Assembly: GCF_014635665.1 (NCBI RefSeq)
Contig: NZ_BMDG01000009.1
Span: forward strand, 1-64,000
Reading direction: 5' to 3'
Length of the DNA stretch: 64,000 nucleotides
Source: Isoptericola cucumis
GTDB taxonomy: Bacteria > Actinomycetota > Actinomycetes > Actinomycetales > Cellulomonadaceae
Shown piece after piece: positions 8,072 through 15,636 of the stretch. A program made the translations under genes and the position numbers. Positions within the stretch are counted from its first letter, which is position 1; every line of letters starts with the position of its first letter. The notes beneath the pieces are model-generated. The model searched no databases. It saw only the letters and a program-made list of their open reading frames with translations, and had not been told where the DNA came from.

Positions 8072-9123
8072 GGATCGCGATGGTCTCCTACTACCTGCCC
8101 AGCGCCAGCAAGCAGGGCATCGGCTACCAGGTGCACGAGCTGGCCACCGAGCTGGTGCGGCGCGGCCACCACGTCGACGTGATCAGCGAGTGCCCGCCCG
8201 TGCCCGGCGCCGTCTACGGGCACCGGCACGTGGAGCTGTCCGGCGCGCTGCGCACGTTCCGGTTCGCGACCGCGGTGCGACGGCTCGGCCTGTCCGGCTA
8301 CGACGTGCTGCACGCGCACGGCGACGACTACTGGCTGTGGCGCCGCCGGGTGCCGCGACACGTGCGCACCCTGCACGGCTCGTGCTTCGAGGAGGCGCGC
8401 CGCATCCGGGGCGCCAAGGAGCGCCTGCGGATGGTGCTGCTCGGGTGCTCCGAGCTGCTGGCGAGCGTGGTCGCGGACCGCACCGTCGTCGTCTTGCCCG
8501 CCACGCGGCGCTGGTACCCGTGGGTGCACGACGTGGTGCCGAACGGGGTCGACACGTCCCGCTTCGCTCCCGGCGCCGCCGGCGCCCGCGCCGGCCACCC
8601 GGTCGTGCTGTTCGTCGGCGCGTGGCACGGCCGCAAGAACGGCGCCGAGCTCGCGCGCCAGTTCGTCCGCGACGTGCGCCCGCGGCATCCCGACGCGGAG
8701 CTGTGGATGGTCTCGCGCGACGTGCCCGACGACGCCGGCCCCGGGGTGCGGGCCCTCGGGGCGCTCGACGACGCGGCGCTCGCGGACGCCTACCGGCGGG
8801 CCTGGGCGTTCTGCCTGCCGTCCGACTACGAGGGCTTCGGCATCCCGTACGTGGAGGCGATGGCCAGCGGGCTGCCGGTCGTGACGACGCCGAACGTCGG
8901 CGCGCGCTACGTGACCGACGAGGGCCGGGCCGCGGTCGTCGCCCCCCTGGAGTCGGTCGGGGGAGCGCTCGCCGACCTGCTCGCCGACGGCCCCCGCCGG
9001 GCGGCGTTGGCCGACGCCGGCCTCGCGCGCTCCCGGGACTTCTCCCTGCCGCGGGTCGTGGACCGGTACGAGGAGCTGTACCGGCCTACGGCGCCCGCAC
9101 GGGCGGCCGCCGCCGCACGCTGA
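8068..9123 (+). CDS. Family 4 glycosyltransferase (GT-B)
   Basis: A 351-residue GT-B enzyme. The N-terminal Rossmann domain begins MRIAMVSYYLPSASKQGIGYQVHELATEL, with the glycine-rich acceptor loop. The C-terminal domain has FVGAWHGRKNGAELARQF and the retaining-enzyme E-X7-E motif PSDYEGFGIPYVEAMASGLPVV (positions about 252-275). It should transfer a sugar from a nucleotide donor to the growing lipid-linked glycan. The GTG overlaps the previous stop as GTGA, so the two genes form one unit. Its 3' end overlaps the convergent PAP2 gene by 38 bp. Confidence 0.87.
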   Translation: MRIAMVSYYLPSASKQGIGYQVHELATELVRRGHHVDVISECPPVPGAVYGHRHVELSGALRTFRFATAVRRLGLSGYDVLHAHGDDYWLWRRRVPRHVRTLHGSCFEEARRIRGAKERLRMVLLGCSELLASVVADRTVVVLPATRRWYPWVHDVVPNGVDTSRFAPGAAGARAGHPVVLFVGAWHGRKNGAELARQFVRDVRPRHPDAELWMVSRDVPDDAGPGVRALGALDDAALADAYRRAWAFCLPSDYEGFGIPYVEAMASGLPVVTTPNVGARYVTDEGRAAVVAPLESVGGALADLLADGPRRAALADAGLARSRDFSLPRVVDRYEELYRPTAPARAAAAAR

Positions 9124-9784
9124 CCGGCGGGACGTCCCCGAGGCGCAGCGCCCACCAGGTCGCGCCGGTCACCGCGCCGACCAGCAGCAGCGAGCCCAGG
9201 ACGTCGGCCGGCCGGTGCGCGAACGACACGACGTTCGCCGCCCCGGCCACGAGCGCGACGACGGACCAGCCGGCGACGACGGCGCGCGACGCGCCGCCCG
9301 GCCACAGCAGCACGACGGCGACGCACAGCGCCGTCACCGCCGCCACGTGCCCGCTGGGGTAGGAGTTCTCGGGGATGGCCTGGTGGCCCAGGTCGGGCCG
9401 GTCGAGCAGCACGTGCTTGAGGAGCTGCGACCCGAGGGCCGAGACGCCCACGACCAGCGCCGCCGCCGCGAGCCGCCGCCACGCTCGCGCTCCCACGGCG
9501 CGCGCCAGCGGCACGAGCACCACCGCGGCCAGCAGCAGCGGGAGGGCGGCCCGCACGAGGCGGGTCACCGGGACGGCGGCGTCCCACAGGCTCGCCGTCG
9601 CGGCGAGCGCCTCGTCGTCCAGCCGCTGGCCCGCGTCGGTGCGGACCGCGAGCAGGTACAGCGCGGCGAAGGCGAGCCCCAGCACGACGCCCACGAGGGC
9701 GGGCGTGCCCGAGGCGTGACCCGGGGTCGCCGCCGTCTCGCCGTGCTCCACGACGCGACCGTCCGCGGGGGCGTCGTCGCGCAT
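9086..9784 (-). CDS. PAP2-family membrane phosphatase
   Basis: The 232-residue product has about six hydrophobic helices. Phosphatase motifs are KHVLLDRP (motif 1), PSGHVAAVTAL with the catalytic His (motif 2), and SFAHRPADVLG with the motif-3 HxxxD. The Arg usual in SR-x5-H is not in its normal place. Family members dephosphorylate undecaprenyl pyrophosphate or phosphatidate at the membrane, and a role in lipid-carrier recycling would fit a polysaccharide locus, but this is inference. The ATG at 9784 is preceded by GAGGAG. An upstream GTG two codons earlier cannot be excluded. Confidence 0.8.
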   Translation of the reverse strand: MRDDAPADGRVVEHGETAATPGHASGTPALVGVVLGLAFAALYLLAVRTDAGQRLDDEALAATASLWDAAVPVTRLVRAALPLLLAAVVLVPLARAVGARAWRRLAAAALVVGVSALGSQLLKHVLLDRPDLGHQAIPENSYPSGHVAAVTALCVAVVLLWPGGASRAVVAGWSVVALVAGAANVVSFAHRPADVLGSLLLVGAVTGATWWALRLGDVPPVSVRRRPPVRAP

Positions 9785-9910
9785 CGTCACTCCTCGGTCT
9801 CGTCCCGTCTCGTCCCGCGGTCTCGTCGGGCCGGCGCCGGGGCAGGCGGGCGACGGCAGACGTCCTGGACAGTGTTTCGGGCACCCGGCGCGCCTGTCCC
9901 CGTGCGGCCC

Positions 9911-9982
9911 GGGTGAAACGGTCCCGGCCACGGGTGAACTGCCCTCGCGGCCCCGTCGCCCGTGCCCTGCGGTGCCTAGCCT
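9911..9982 (+). promoter_or_regulatory. Promoter of the GH39-like gene with paired GGGTGAA elements
   Basis: GGGTGAAA (9911-9918) and GGGTGAAC (9932-9939) are direct repeats 21 bp apart, two helical turns. The proximal one begins 45 nt before a TAGCCT -10 box (9977-9982). The gene starts at 10013 after a GGGAGG ribosome site. The rest of the 9785-10012 gap shows no gene. Confidence 0.5.
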
Positions 9983-10012
9983 GGCCGGACGCACGCGTTC
10001 CCGGGAGGACCA

Positions 10013-13000
10013 GTGTCGCGACGAGTGGTGGTGACGGCGTCGGCGCTCGCGGCGTGCCTCGTCGTCGTGCTCGTCGTCGCGCTCGGCGTCGCCCCGGCGC
10101 TGCTCCGGGGGAAGGACGAGGGAGGCGCCGCACCGGCCCCGTCCGCCGCTCCGGCCGTGGCGGTCACCGGTGACGTCCCCGTCTGCGGGGTCCCCGACCT
10201 GGCGCGGGTGGTCGACGACGGCCTCGACCACGCCGCGTCGGGCGGGGTGCGCACCGTGGTCGACGACGTCCGGCCGACGACGGGGGAGGTGATCACCGCC
10301 CGGGTCTCCGGCGGGACGGCGTACGTCCTGTCCCGGGTCGACGCGACGTACACGGTGGCGAGGTTCGCGCTCGCCGACGGCGAGGCCGAGGGCGAGACGG
10401 TCGTCGAGCTCGACCGGGACGGGGCGGCCGAGACCTTCGGCACGGATTCCTTCGAGGTGGCCGCGGACGGCTCGGTGTACCTGCTCGACACCTTGATGGG
10501 ACGCCGTGACCTCGTCAAGGTGGCGCCGGACGGCACCGAGACGTGGCGCACGACGCTGCCCGAGGGACCGCAGACCACCGGCGCCGTCCTCGACCTGGAG
10601 GGGACCGTCCGGTGGGACGACGCCGGGCAGGAGGACGCCGGGCACCGCGAGGTCGTGGGGGTGGCCGACGCCGGGGCGGTGCTGCACCGCGTGGGCGGGG
10701 ACGGCGCCCTCCTCGACCCGTTGGCGATCGACGGGGCCGTGCTCGGGCAGCTCGCCGGCGGCGCCGCCGTCCTCGCCGCCGCGCGGCCGGCCGCGGGCGG
10801 CGACCGGACCGACCTGCGGATGACGGTGGTGGGGCCGGACGGCGGGGTGCGGGCGCGCCTCGGGTCGTCGGCCCCGGCGGGGCCGACTTTCGGCGTGCCG
10901 ACGCTGCCGTGGACGGACGCGACCGGTGCGGGGGCGGCCCCCGGCGGCGGGCTGCTGCTCGCCGAGCCGGGCACCGGGCTGCGCCGGTACGGCACCGACG
11001 GCGTGCTGCTCGGGACGTGGCCCGACGCCAGCATGGACGCGGAGCAGCCGTTCACCCTGGCCGCCCGCACCCCGGTGCTCCAGGACGGCGACACCTCCTA
11101 CGTGCTCACGGACGGCACGGACGGCGCGCTGTCGCTGACGGCGATCTCCGCGGACCGGATGGCCGCGGGACTGCGCGCGCCGATCACGCTCACCGCCGAC
11201 AGCGAGAGCCTGGTCGCGGACCTGGGCCTGGGGGCGGGCCTGCTCGTCGACCGCCCGTACGGGGTGTTCGCCGCCGACGAGGAGCCCCGGGTGGTCGCGG
11301 CGTTCGACGAGGCGTGGGGCGCGCACGCGGACCGCTACCGCCTGCGCTACCAGGTGCGCGGCGACCCGCGGGTGCCGGACCCCGTCGTCGGCGAGGAGCA
11401 CCTGGCCGAGCTTCCCGCGGACGGCGGCAGGATCGAGCTCGACCTCCCGCCGTCGCGCCCGGGCGTCTACGAGGTCGACGCGGCGCTGGTGGACGACGAC
11501 GGGACCGCGGTGTCCGGGGACTGCCTGCGCTACACCGTGACCCCGGCGGGCAGCGCGCTCGACCCGGCGTCGCTCGCGGACGGCGCCGACTGGGGCGGCG
11601 CCCAGCCGCTGCGCGGCGCGCAGCTCGCCGACCAGCTCGGTGTCGGGTCGCACCGCGTGCAGCTCGACTTCGCCGCGCTCGTGCCGGACCCCACGGCCGA
11701 CCCCGGCCCGGCCGGGGTCGCGTGGGAAGGGCTGCCCGGCGCCACCGTGGGCGCCGACGGCGCGGCGGACGGCGAGCCGGAGGAGACGACCGACCCGTTC
11801 GCCGACCTCGCCGCCGCGGCGCGGGAGGCCGAGCGCACCGGGGTGCGGCTCGTCGTGCAGGTGGGCCAGGGCGGCGACGCCGAGCGCGCCGCCGCGGAGG
11901 CGGGCACCTGGGAGGGCTGGGTGCGGCAGGTCGTCGCCGGCCTGCGGGACCGCGCGCCGGGGATCGTGCACTGGTCGCCGTGGAACGAGCCGAACGGCAC
12001 GGGTTACGACGACCCCGCCCGGTACGAGCGCGAGGTCGGCGCGCCCTTCGCCCGCGGCGTCCGCGCGGCCGACCCGGACGCCGTCGTCGTCGGGGGCAAC
12101 ACGCTGGGGTTCGCGCTCGACTGGTGGGAGGGTCTCGTCGCCGCGGGCGGCTGCGAGTCGCTGGACGTCGTCGGCATCCACCCGTACACGGGGCACAACA
12201 GGTCGTGGGAGGAGGAGGGGTTCTCGGCCGACGGCGCCGAGCTGGACCAGCTCCGGGAGATCCTCCGCCCGTGCGGCGACCGGCCGGTGTGGGACACGGA
12301 GACCGGATGGTGGTCCGACGGCGTCGTGAGCTTCTGGGCGTCCGGCTGGGACGTGGCGCGCAAGCTGTGGTGGTACGCCCTCGAGGACGTCGAGGAGTGG
12401 ACGTACTTCTTCAGCGAGGGCGGCTTCGGCGAGGCGGGCAACTCCTGGTCGCTGCTGCAGTACGACGCCTACGTGAAACCGGCCGGCGCGGCGATGGCGG
12501 CGACGGCCCCCGTCCTGGCGGGGCTCGACGACGTCGCCGCCGTGGGCACCGGGACGCCCGGGGTGCACGCGATGCAGGGGCGCGCGGACGACGGCACCAC
12601 GGTCCTGGCGCTGTGGTCGGAGGAGCTGTCGACGTCGGTCGTGGTGGCGCCGCGCGGCGGGCGGGAGGTCGAGGTCACCCGCCGCGACGTCTACGGGGCC
12701 GAGCAGGACCTGACCCTCGCGGCCCGGGGCACCGAGGTGCCCGTGACGGGCAGCCCGGTGCTGCTGCGCGTCCCGGCGGGCGCCCGGCTCCAGGTGCGTG
12801 CCACCGAGCCGTTCGGCGAGGACGTGCTCGCGGGACGCCCCGTGACCGTGTCGTCCACCCACCCGGACGCGGGCGAGGCGGCCACGATCACGTCGGGCAC
12901 CTTCGACGTGCGCGAGCCGTGGCGCTCCGGCCGGCTCGCGGACGGCTCGGTCGACCCGGCCCCGACCGTGGAGATCGAGACCGGCGGCCCGGTCACGGTC

Positions 13001-13336
13001 GACCGGATCGCCGTGGCCACGGCGGGCATCAGGTGCTGCACCGCCGGCCTGCGGGACTACACGGTGGCGGTGCGCGTCGCGGACGGCGGCTGGCGCACCG
13101 TGGCGGCGCCCTCCGACCAGCTGTGGGACCGGGTGGCGCTCCTCGAGGTCGACCCGGTGGAGATCACCGCCGTGCGCGTCTCGGTGCCGTGGACCGAGAT
13201 CCGCGGCACGCGGGTGCTCGACGTCAACTACTCCGGCGTTCTGGGCGGCCCGCCGACGCCGTTCATGCCGCTGGTCACCGAGAGCGACTGGCTGGTCGCC
13301 GTCAGCGCCGTGCGGGCGTGGGAACCTGCCGGCTGA
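10013..13336 (+). CDS. Large membrane-anchored GH39-like glycoside hydrolase
   Basis: The 1107-residue product has an N-terminal signal anchor (VVVTASALAACLVVVLVVALGVAPALL) without a clear lipobox. Residues about 50-440 form a repetitive beta-rich, propeller-like region, followed by an Ig-like linker. A TIM-barrel cellulase-superfamily domain covers about 530-830, with the acid/base Glu in PWNEPNGTGYDDP (about 659) and the nucleophile Glu in WDTETGWWSDG (about 763), resembling GH39/PslG-type hydrolases. The C-terminal 280 residues look like beta-sandwich, discoidin-like carbohydrate-binding modules. It faces outside the membrane and probably trims or degrades the glycan made by this locus, as PslG does for Psl. 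The substrate is unproven. The GTG start has GGGAGG 5 bp upstream. Confidence 0.75.
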   Translation: MSRRVVVTASALAACLVVVLVVALGVAPALLRGKDEGGAAPAPSAAPAVAVTGDVPVCGVPDLARVVDDGLDHAASGGVRTVVDDVRPTTGEVITARVSGGTAYVLSRVDATYTVARFALADGEAEGETVVELDRDGAAETFGTDSFEVAADGSVYLLDTLMGRRDLVKVAPDGTETWRTTLPEGPQTTGAVLDLEGTVRWDDAGQEDAGHREVVGVADAGAVLHRVGGDGALLDPLAIDGAVLGQLAGGAAVLAAARPAAGGDRTDLRMTVVGPDGGVRARLGSSAPAGPTFGVPTLPWTDATGAGAAPGGGLLLAEPGTGLRRYGTDGVLLGTWPDASMDAEQPFTLAARTPVLQDGDTSYVLTDGTDGALSLTAISADRMAAGLRAPITLTADSESLVADLGLGAGLLVDRPYGVFAADEEPRVVAAFDEAWGAHADRYRLRYQVRGDPRVPDPVVGEEHLAELPADGGRIELDLPPSRPGVYEVDAALVDDDGTAVSGDCLRYTVTPAGSALDPASLADGADWGGAQPLRGAQLADQLGVGSHRVQLDFAALVPDPTADPGPAGVAWEGLPGATVGADGAADGEPEETTDPFADLAAAAREAERTGVRLVVQVGQGGDAERAAAEAGTWEGWVRQVVAGLRDRAPGIVHWSPWNEPNGTGYDDPARYEREVGAPFARGVRAADPDAVVVGGNTLGFALDWWEGLVAAGGCESLDVVGIHPYTGHNRSWEEEGFSADGAELDQLREILRPCGDRPVWDTETGWWSDGVVSFWASGWDVARKLWWYALEDVEEWTYFFSEGGFGEAGNSWSLLQYDAYVKPAGAAMAATAPVLAGLDDVAAVGTGTPGVHAMQGRADDGTTVLALWSEELSTSVVVAPRGGREVEVTRRDVYGAEQDLTLAARGTEVPVTGSPVLLRVPAGARLQVRATEPFGEDVLAGRPVTVSSTHPDAGEAATITSGTFDVREPWRSGRLADGSVDPAPTVEIETGGPVTVDRIAVATAGIRCCTAGLRDYTVAVRVADGGWRTVAAPSDQLWDRVALLEVDPVEITAVRVSVPWTEIRGTRVLDVNYSGVLGGPPTPFMPLVTESDWLVAVSAVRAWEPAG

Positions 13337-13372
13337 CCAGGCTTCGGCTCAGGCCCCGGCTCAGGATTCGAC

Positions 13373-13630
13373 TCAGGCCTCGACCAGCAGCTCGCGCCGG
13401 CGCAGCTCGGCGAGGAACGCCTCCGTGTCGCGGGCGGCGACCGCACGATCGACCCCGTACTCGGCGACGAGCGCCGCGGTCAGGTCCTCGGCGGACCGCT
13501 CCGCCTGGAGGAGCTTGGCGACGAGCGCGCCGCTGCCGTTCGTCGTGAGATATGTCGACGACGCGAGGTCGAGGATGACCAGCTCGCCGTCGATCTCCTG
13601 CCAGGTGACGCCGTCCTCGCGCAGCCGCAT
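13373..13630 (-). CDS. lasB1: PqqD-like RiPP recognition element (lasso B1)
   Basis: The 85-residue product is MRLREDGVTWQEIDGELVILDLASSTYLTTNGSGALVAKLLQ (split: start to LVILDL, then ASSTYLTTNGSGALVAKL), a winged-helix PqqD domain with the usual DLASSTYLTTN strand-turn. In lasso-peptide clusters this stand-alone protein binds the precursor leader and delivers it to the B2 protease. It is divergent from the precursor gene and shares a palindromic control region with it. Its -10 box is TATCCT (13687-13682). The 36-bp gap to the GH39-like gene (convergent) contains three GGCTCAGG-type repeats but no obvious terminator. Confidence 0.85.
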   Translation of the reverse strand: MRLREDGVTWQEIDGELVILDLASSTYLTTNGSGALVAKLLQAERSAEDLTAALVAEYGVDRAVAARDTEAFLAELRRRELLVEA

Positions 13631-13681
13631 CGTCGTGCCTCTCGTCGTCGGCGGGTCCGGCCTCGCGCCGGACGTCGAGTC

Positions 13682-13746
13682 GAGGATAGGCAGCCGACGG
13701 GCCGCTCGACGGTGCGGGGCCGCGGTTTCACCCGGCGCCGGGTGAA
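13682..13746 (-). promoter_or_regulatory. lasB1 promoter and 22-bp perfect palindrome
   Basis: A perfect 22-bp palindrome occupies 13725-13746 (each arm TTTCACCCGGC). Read on the minus strand, its GGGTGAAA half begins 45 nt before a TATCCT -10 box (13687-13682) for lasB1. It is the best-conserved copy of the GGGTGAA element in the window and a likely dimeric operator. Confidence 0.6.
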
Positions 13747-13760
13747 AGGCCGCGGGCCAG

Positions 13761-13812
13761 CGGGTGACATCGCCGCGGAGCGCTTGACCGGCCGTGCGGG
13801 CCGGGCGACGTT
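13761..13812 (+). promoter_or_regulatory. lasA promoter region
   Basis: GGGTGACA (13761-13768) lies 22 bp downstream of the GGGTGAAA half of the palindrome and 46 nt before a weak -10-like GACGTT (13807-13812). A TTGACC at 13783-13788, 18 bp before that box, could be a -35 element. Confidence 0.4.
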
Positions 13813-13849
13813 GAACGCGTCCTGCACGCACGAGAGGAAGGAGCCTCCC

Positions 13850-13963
13850 ATGTACGAGGCACCGCGCATCACCGAGGTGGGTTCGGTCAAGGACGTCACG
13901 CTGGAGCAGCAGTGGGCCTTCGACTTCGACGGCGACCTGTTCCACAAGGGCAACGCGTCCTGA
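13850..13963 (+). CDS. lasA: Lasso peptide precursor
   Basis: A 37-residue peptide. The leader starts MYEAPRITEVGSVKDVTL and shows the actinobacterial lasso pattern Y2-x2-P5 ... G11 ... T17, with the conserved Thr at the penultimate leader position if cleavage follows Leu18. The core would then be EQQWAFDFDGDLFHKGNAS, with Asp7 or Asp9 as macrolactam acceptor. A Glu at core position 1 is unusual. Cleavage after Gln21 would give a Trp1 core with Asp8 as acceptor. The peptide ends in Ser, matching the kinase encoded four genes on. A strong GAGGAAGGAG ribosome site (13834-13843) precedes the ATG. The maturation genes follow on the same strand after a hairpin. Confidence 0.82.
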   Translation: MYEAPRITEVGSVKDVTLEQQWAFDFDGDLFHKGNAS

Positions 13964-13973
13964 CCCCAGGCGC

Positions 13974-14008
13974 GGTGCCGGCCCTCCGACGGTGGAGGGA
14001 CCGGCGCC
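13974..14008 (+). terminator. Attenuator-like hairpin between lasA and lasC
   Basis: A 14-bp stem (13974-13987 with 13994-13999 and 14001-14008, one bulged A at 14000) has a 6-nt loop and no T-run. In RiPP operons such a structure commonly lets the precursor mRNA be made in excess over the enzymes, by partial termination or 3'-end protection. It also argues against the in-frame GTG at 13992 being the lasC start, since that codon lies in the hairpin. Confidence 0.55.
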
Positions 14009-14036
14009 GTGTCGTCTCGACAACATCGGCTGGGAC

Positions 14037-15194
14037 ATGACGACCTTTTACCGTCCGACGGCGTTCGAGACCGCGGCGTGCTGGCTGCCGGGGCTGGTCG
14101 AGCCCGCCGCCCCCGCCGGCGCGGTCAGGCGCGACCCGCTCGACGAGCTCAAGGACGCGGTCCGGCGGTCGAGCGACGGACGGCCCGTCGCCGTCACCTT
14201 CTCGGGCGGCCGCGACTCCTCCGCCGTGCTCGCCGTGGCCACCGCGGTCTCGCGCGAGGACGGGCTCCCGGACCCGGTGCCCGTGACGTTCTGCTACCCG
14301 GGCGTCGCGGAGGCGGACGAGACCGACTGGCAGGAACGCGTCGTCGCGCACCTGGGCCTGTCGACGTGGCGGCGCCTCACCGTCGAGGACGAGAACGACC
14401 TCCTGGGGCGCGAGGCGCAGGCGAGCCTGCTGCGCCGCGGTCCGCTGTTCCCCGCGACGATGCACGTCAAGGACGCGATGCTCCGGGGGCTCGCCGGCCG
14501 CGTGGTGCTCACCGGCGAGGGCGGTGACGAGGTCTTCGGCGACCGTCGTGCCCGCGCACTGCTGCGCACCGCACGTGAGCGCGCGCGGCCGGGGACGCCC
14601 CGGCGCGCCGCCCTCGGCTCGCTGCTGCCCGCGCCGGTGCGCCGGCGCCGCGAGCACGCCGAGGTCCGGCGGAGCGTCGCTGCGCTGCCGTGGCTGACGG
14701 GCGCGACCGGTGAGCGCCTCGCGGACGCGATCGCCCGGGACGCCGCCGCCGAGCCGCTGTCGTACGCCGGTGGGCTGCGCTGGGTGCGCCGCCGCCGGGC
14801 GGGCCGGGTGTTCCTCCGCACGTACGGGCAGGTGGCCGCCGAGCACGACGTGGTGCTCGCGCACCCGCTCCTGGACGACGGCTTCCTCCGTTCGCTGGGG
14901 CGTCGCTTCCCCTGGGGGTTCACCGACCGGACCGCCGGCATGCGGGCCGTCTTCGGCCCGCTGCTGCCCGACGCCGTCTGCGCCCGGTCGAGCAAGGCGT
15001 CGTTCAACCGCGCGTACCTCGGCTCCGCGACCCGCGAGTTCGCCGCCCGGTGGGACGGCGAGGGCGTCGACCCGGAGCTGGTCGACGTCGACGCGCTGCG
15101 GGCCGCCTGGCTCTCCGGGTACCCGCCCGGCCCGACGAGCCTGCTGCTCCAGCAGGCGTGGCTCGCGTCGGTCGGCGCCCCGGTGCCGCCGTGA
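14037..15194 (+). CDS. lasC: Lasso macrolactam synthetase (asparagine synthetase-like, C protein)
   Basis: The 385-residue product belongs to the asparagine synthetase B superfamily. The ATP-pyrophosphatase loop SGGRDSS is at about 56-62 and the second nucleotide motif is LTGEGGDEVFGDRR near 160. In lasso biosynthesis this enzyme adenylates the ring Asp/Glu side chain and couples it to the core N-terminus. The protein begins almost directly with the synthetase domain. The N-terminal Ntn glutaminase-like domain found in many roughly 600-residue C proteins is absent. The ATG at 14037 has only a weak GGGA site, so translation may depend on the upstream hairpin context. The stop overlaps the B2 start (GTGA). 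Confidence 0.85.
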   Translation: MTTFYRPTAFETAACWLPGLVEPAAPAGAVRRDPLDELKDAVRRSSDGRPVAVTFSGGRDSSAVLAVATAVSREDGLPDPVPVTFCYPGVAEADETDWQERVVAHLGLSTWRRLTVEDENDLLGREAQASLLRRGPLFPATMHVKDAMLRGLAGRVVLTGEGGDEVFGDRRARALLRTARERARPGTPRRAALGSLLPAPVRRRREHAEVRRSVAALPWLTGATGERLADAIARDAAAEPLSYAGGLRWVRRRRAGRVFLRTYGQVAAEHDVVLAHPLLDDGFLRSLGRRFPWGFTDRTAGMRAVFGPLLPDAVCARSSKASFNRAYLGSATREFAARWDGEGVDPELVDVDALRAAWLSGYPPGPTSLLLQQAWLASVGAPVPP

Positions 15195-15631
15195 CGGCGG
15201 CGGGAGCGTTCCGCCGGCTCGGCGCCGTCCCGCTCGCGGTGTGGTTCCTCGCGTCCGCGCTGGTCCTGGAGGCACGGCTGCGGCGCTGGGACCTGGCCCG
15301 GGTCGCGCAGCACTACGGGCTCGGCCTGCTGTCCACCCCGGGGGAGTCCCTCGGGGACCTCGACCTCGCCGGCCTCGGCGCCCGCGAGGTGCGGGAGCTG
15401 CGGGTGCTGCGCCGCGTCCTGCGGCTGCCCGGGGTCAACGGCACCTGCCTGCGCTCCACGGTGCTCGCGGGCCGCGTGCTGCGCGCGCGGCACCCGGCGC
15501 TCGTGCTGGGCGTCGCCAAGACCGGCGGCGTCGTCCGCGCCCACGCGTGGCTGCGGATCGGCCGCCACGACCTCGACCTGGACCGTGGGACGGGATTCCG
15601 CCCCCTCGTCGTCGACCACCAAGGAGCGTGA
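15191..15631 (+). CDS. lasB2: Lasso leader peptidase (transglutaminase-like B2)
   Basis: The 146-residue product is a B2-type cysteine protease. The catalytic Cys86 sits in GVNGTCLRSTVLAGRVL, His118 in VVRAHAWLRIG, and the acid is Asp127 or Asp129 in RHDLDLD. This is the order of the transglutaminase-like triad. It removes the leader before or during ring closure, guided by the separate RRE protein encoded at 13373-13630. The GTG start overlaps the lasC stop, showing tight coupling. The length matches stand-alone B2 proteins. Confidence 0.88.
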   Translation: MTAAGAFRRLGAVPLAVWFLASALVLEARLRRWDLARVAQHYGLGLLSTPGESLGDLDLAGLGAREVRELRVLRRVLRLPGVNGTCLRSTVLAGRVLRARHPALVLGVAKTGGVVRAHAWLRIGRHDLDLDRGTGFRPLVVDHQGA

Positions 15632-15636
15632 CCGCC

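Noticed and set aside
9086-12862. A minus-strand frame of 1258 codons opposite the GH39-like gene
   Set aside because: Only its last 233 codons (the PAP2 phosphatase, from 9784) look like a protein; the rest is a shadow of the hydrolase gene.
10543-13548. A 1001-codon plus-strand frame overlapping the GH39-like gene
   Set aside because: It is almost entirely Arg/Gly/Ala/Pro and runs in the wrong phase of a gene with clear catalytic motifs.
13992-14036. An upstream GTG start for lasC at 13992
   Set aside because: The codon is buried in the stem-loop 13974-14008, and the 15 extra residues are not protein-like.
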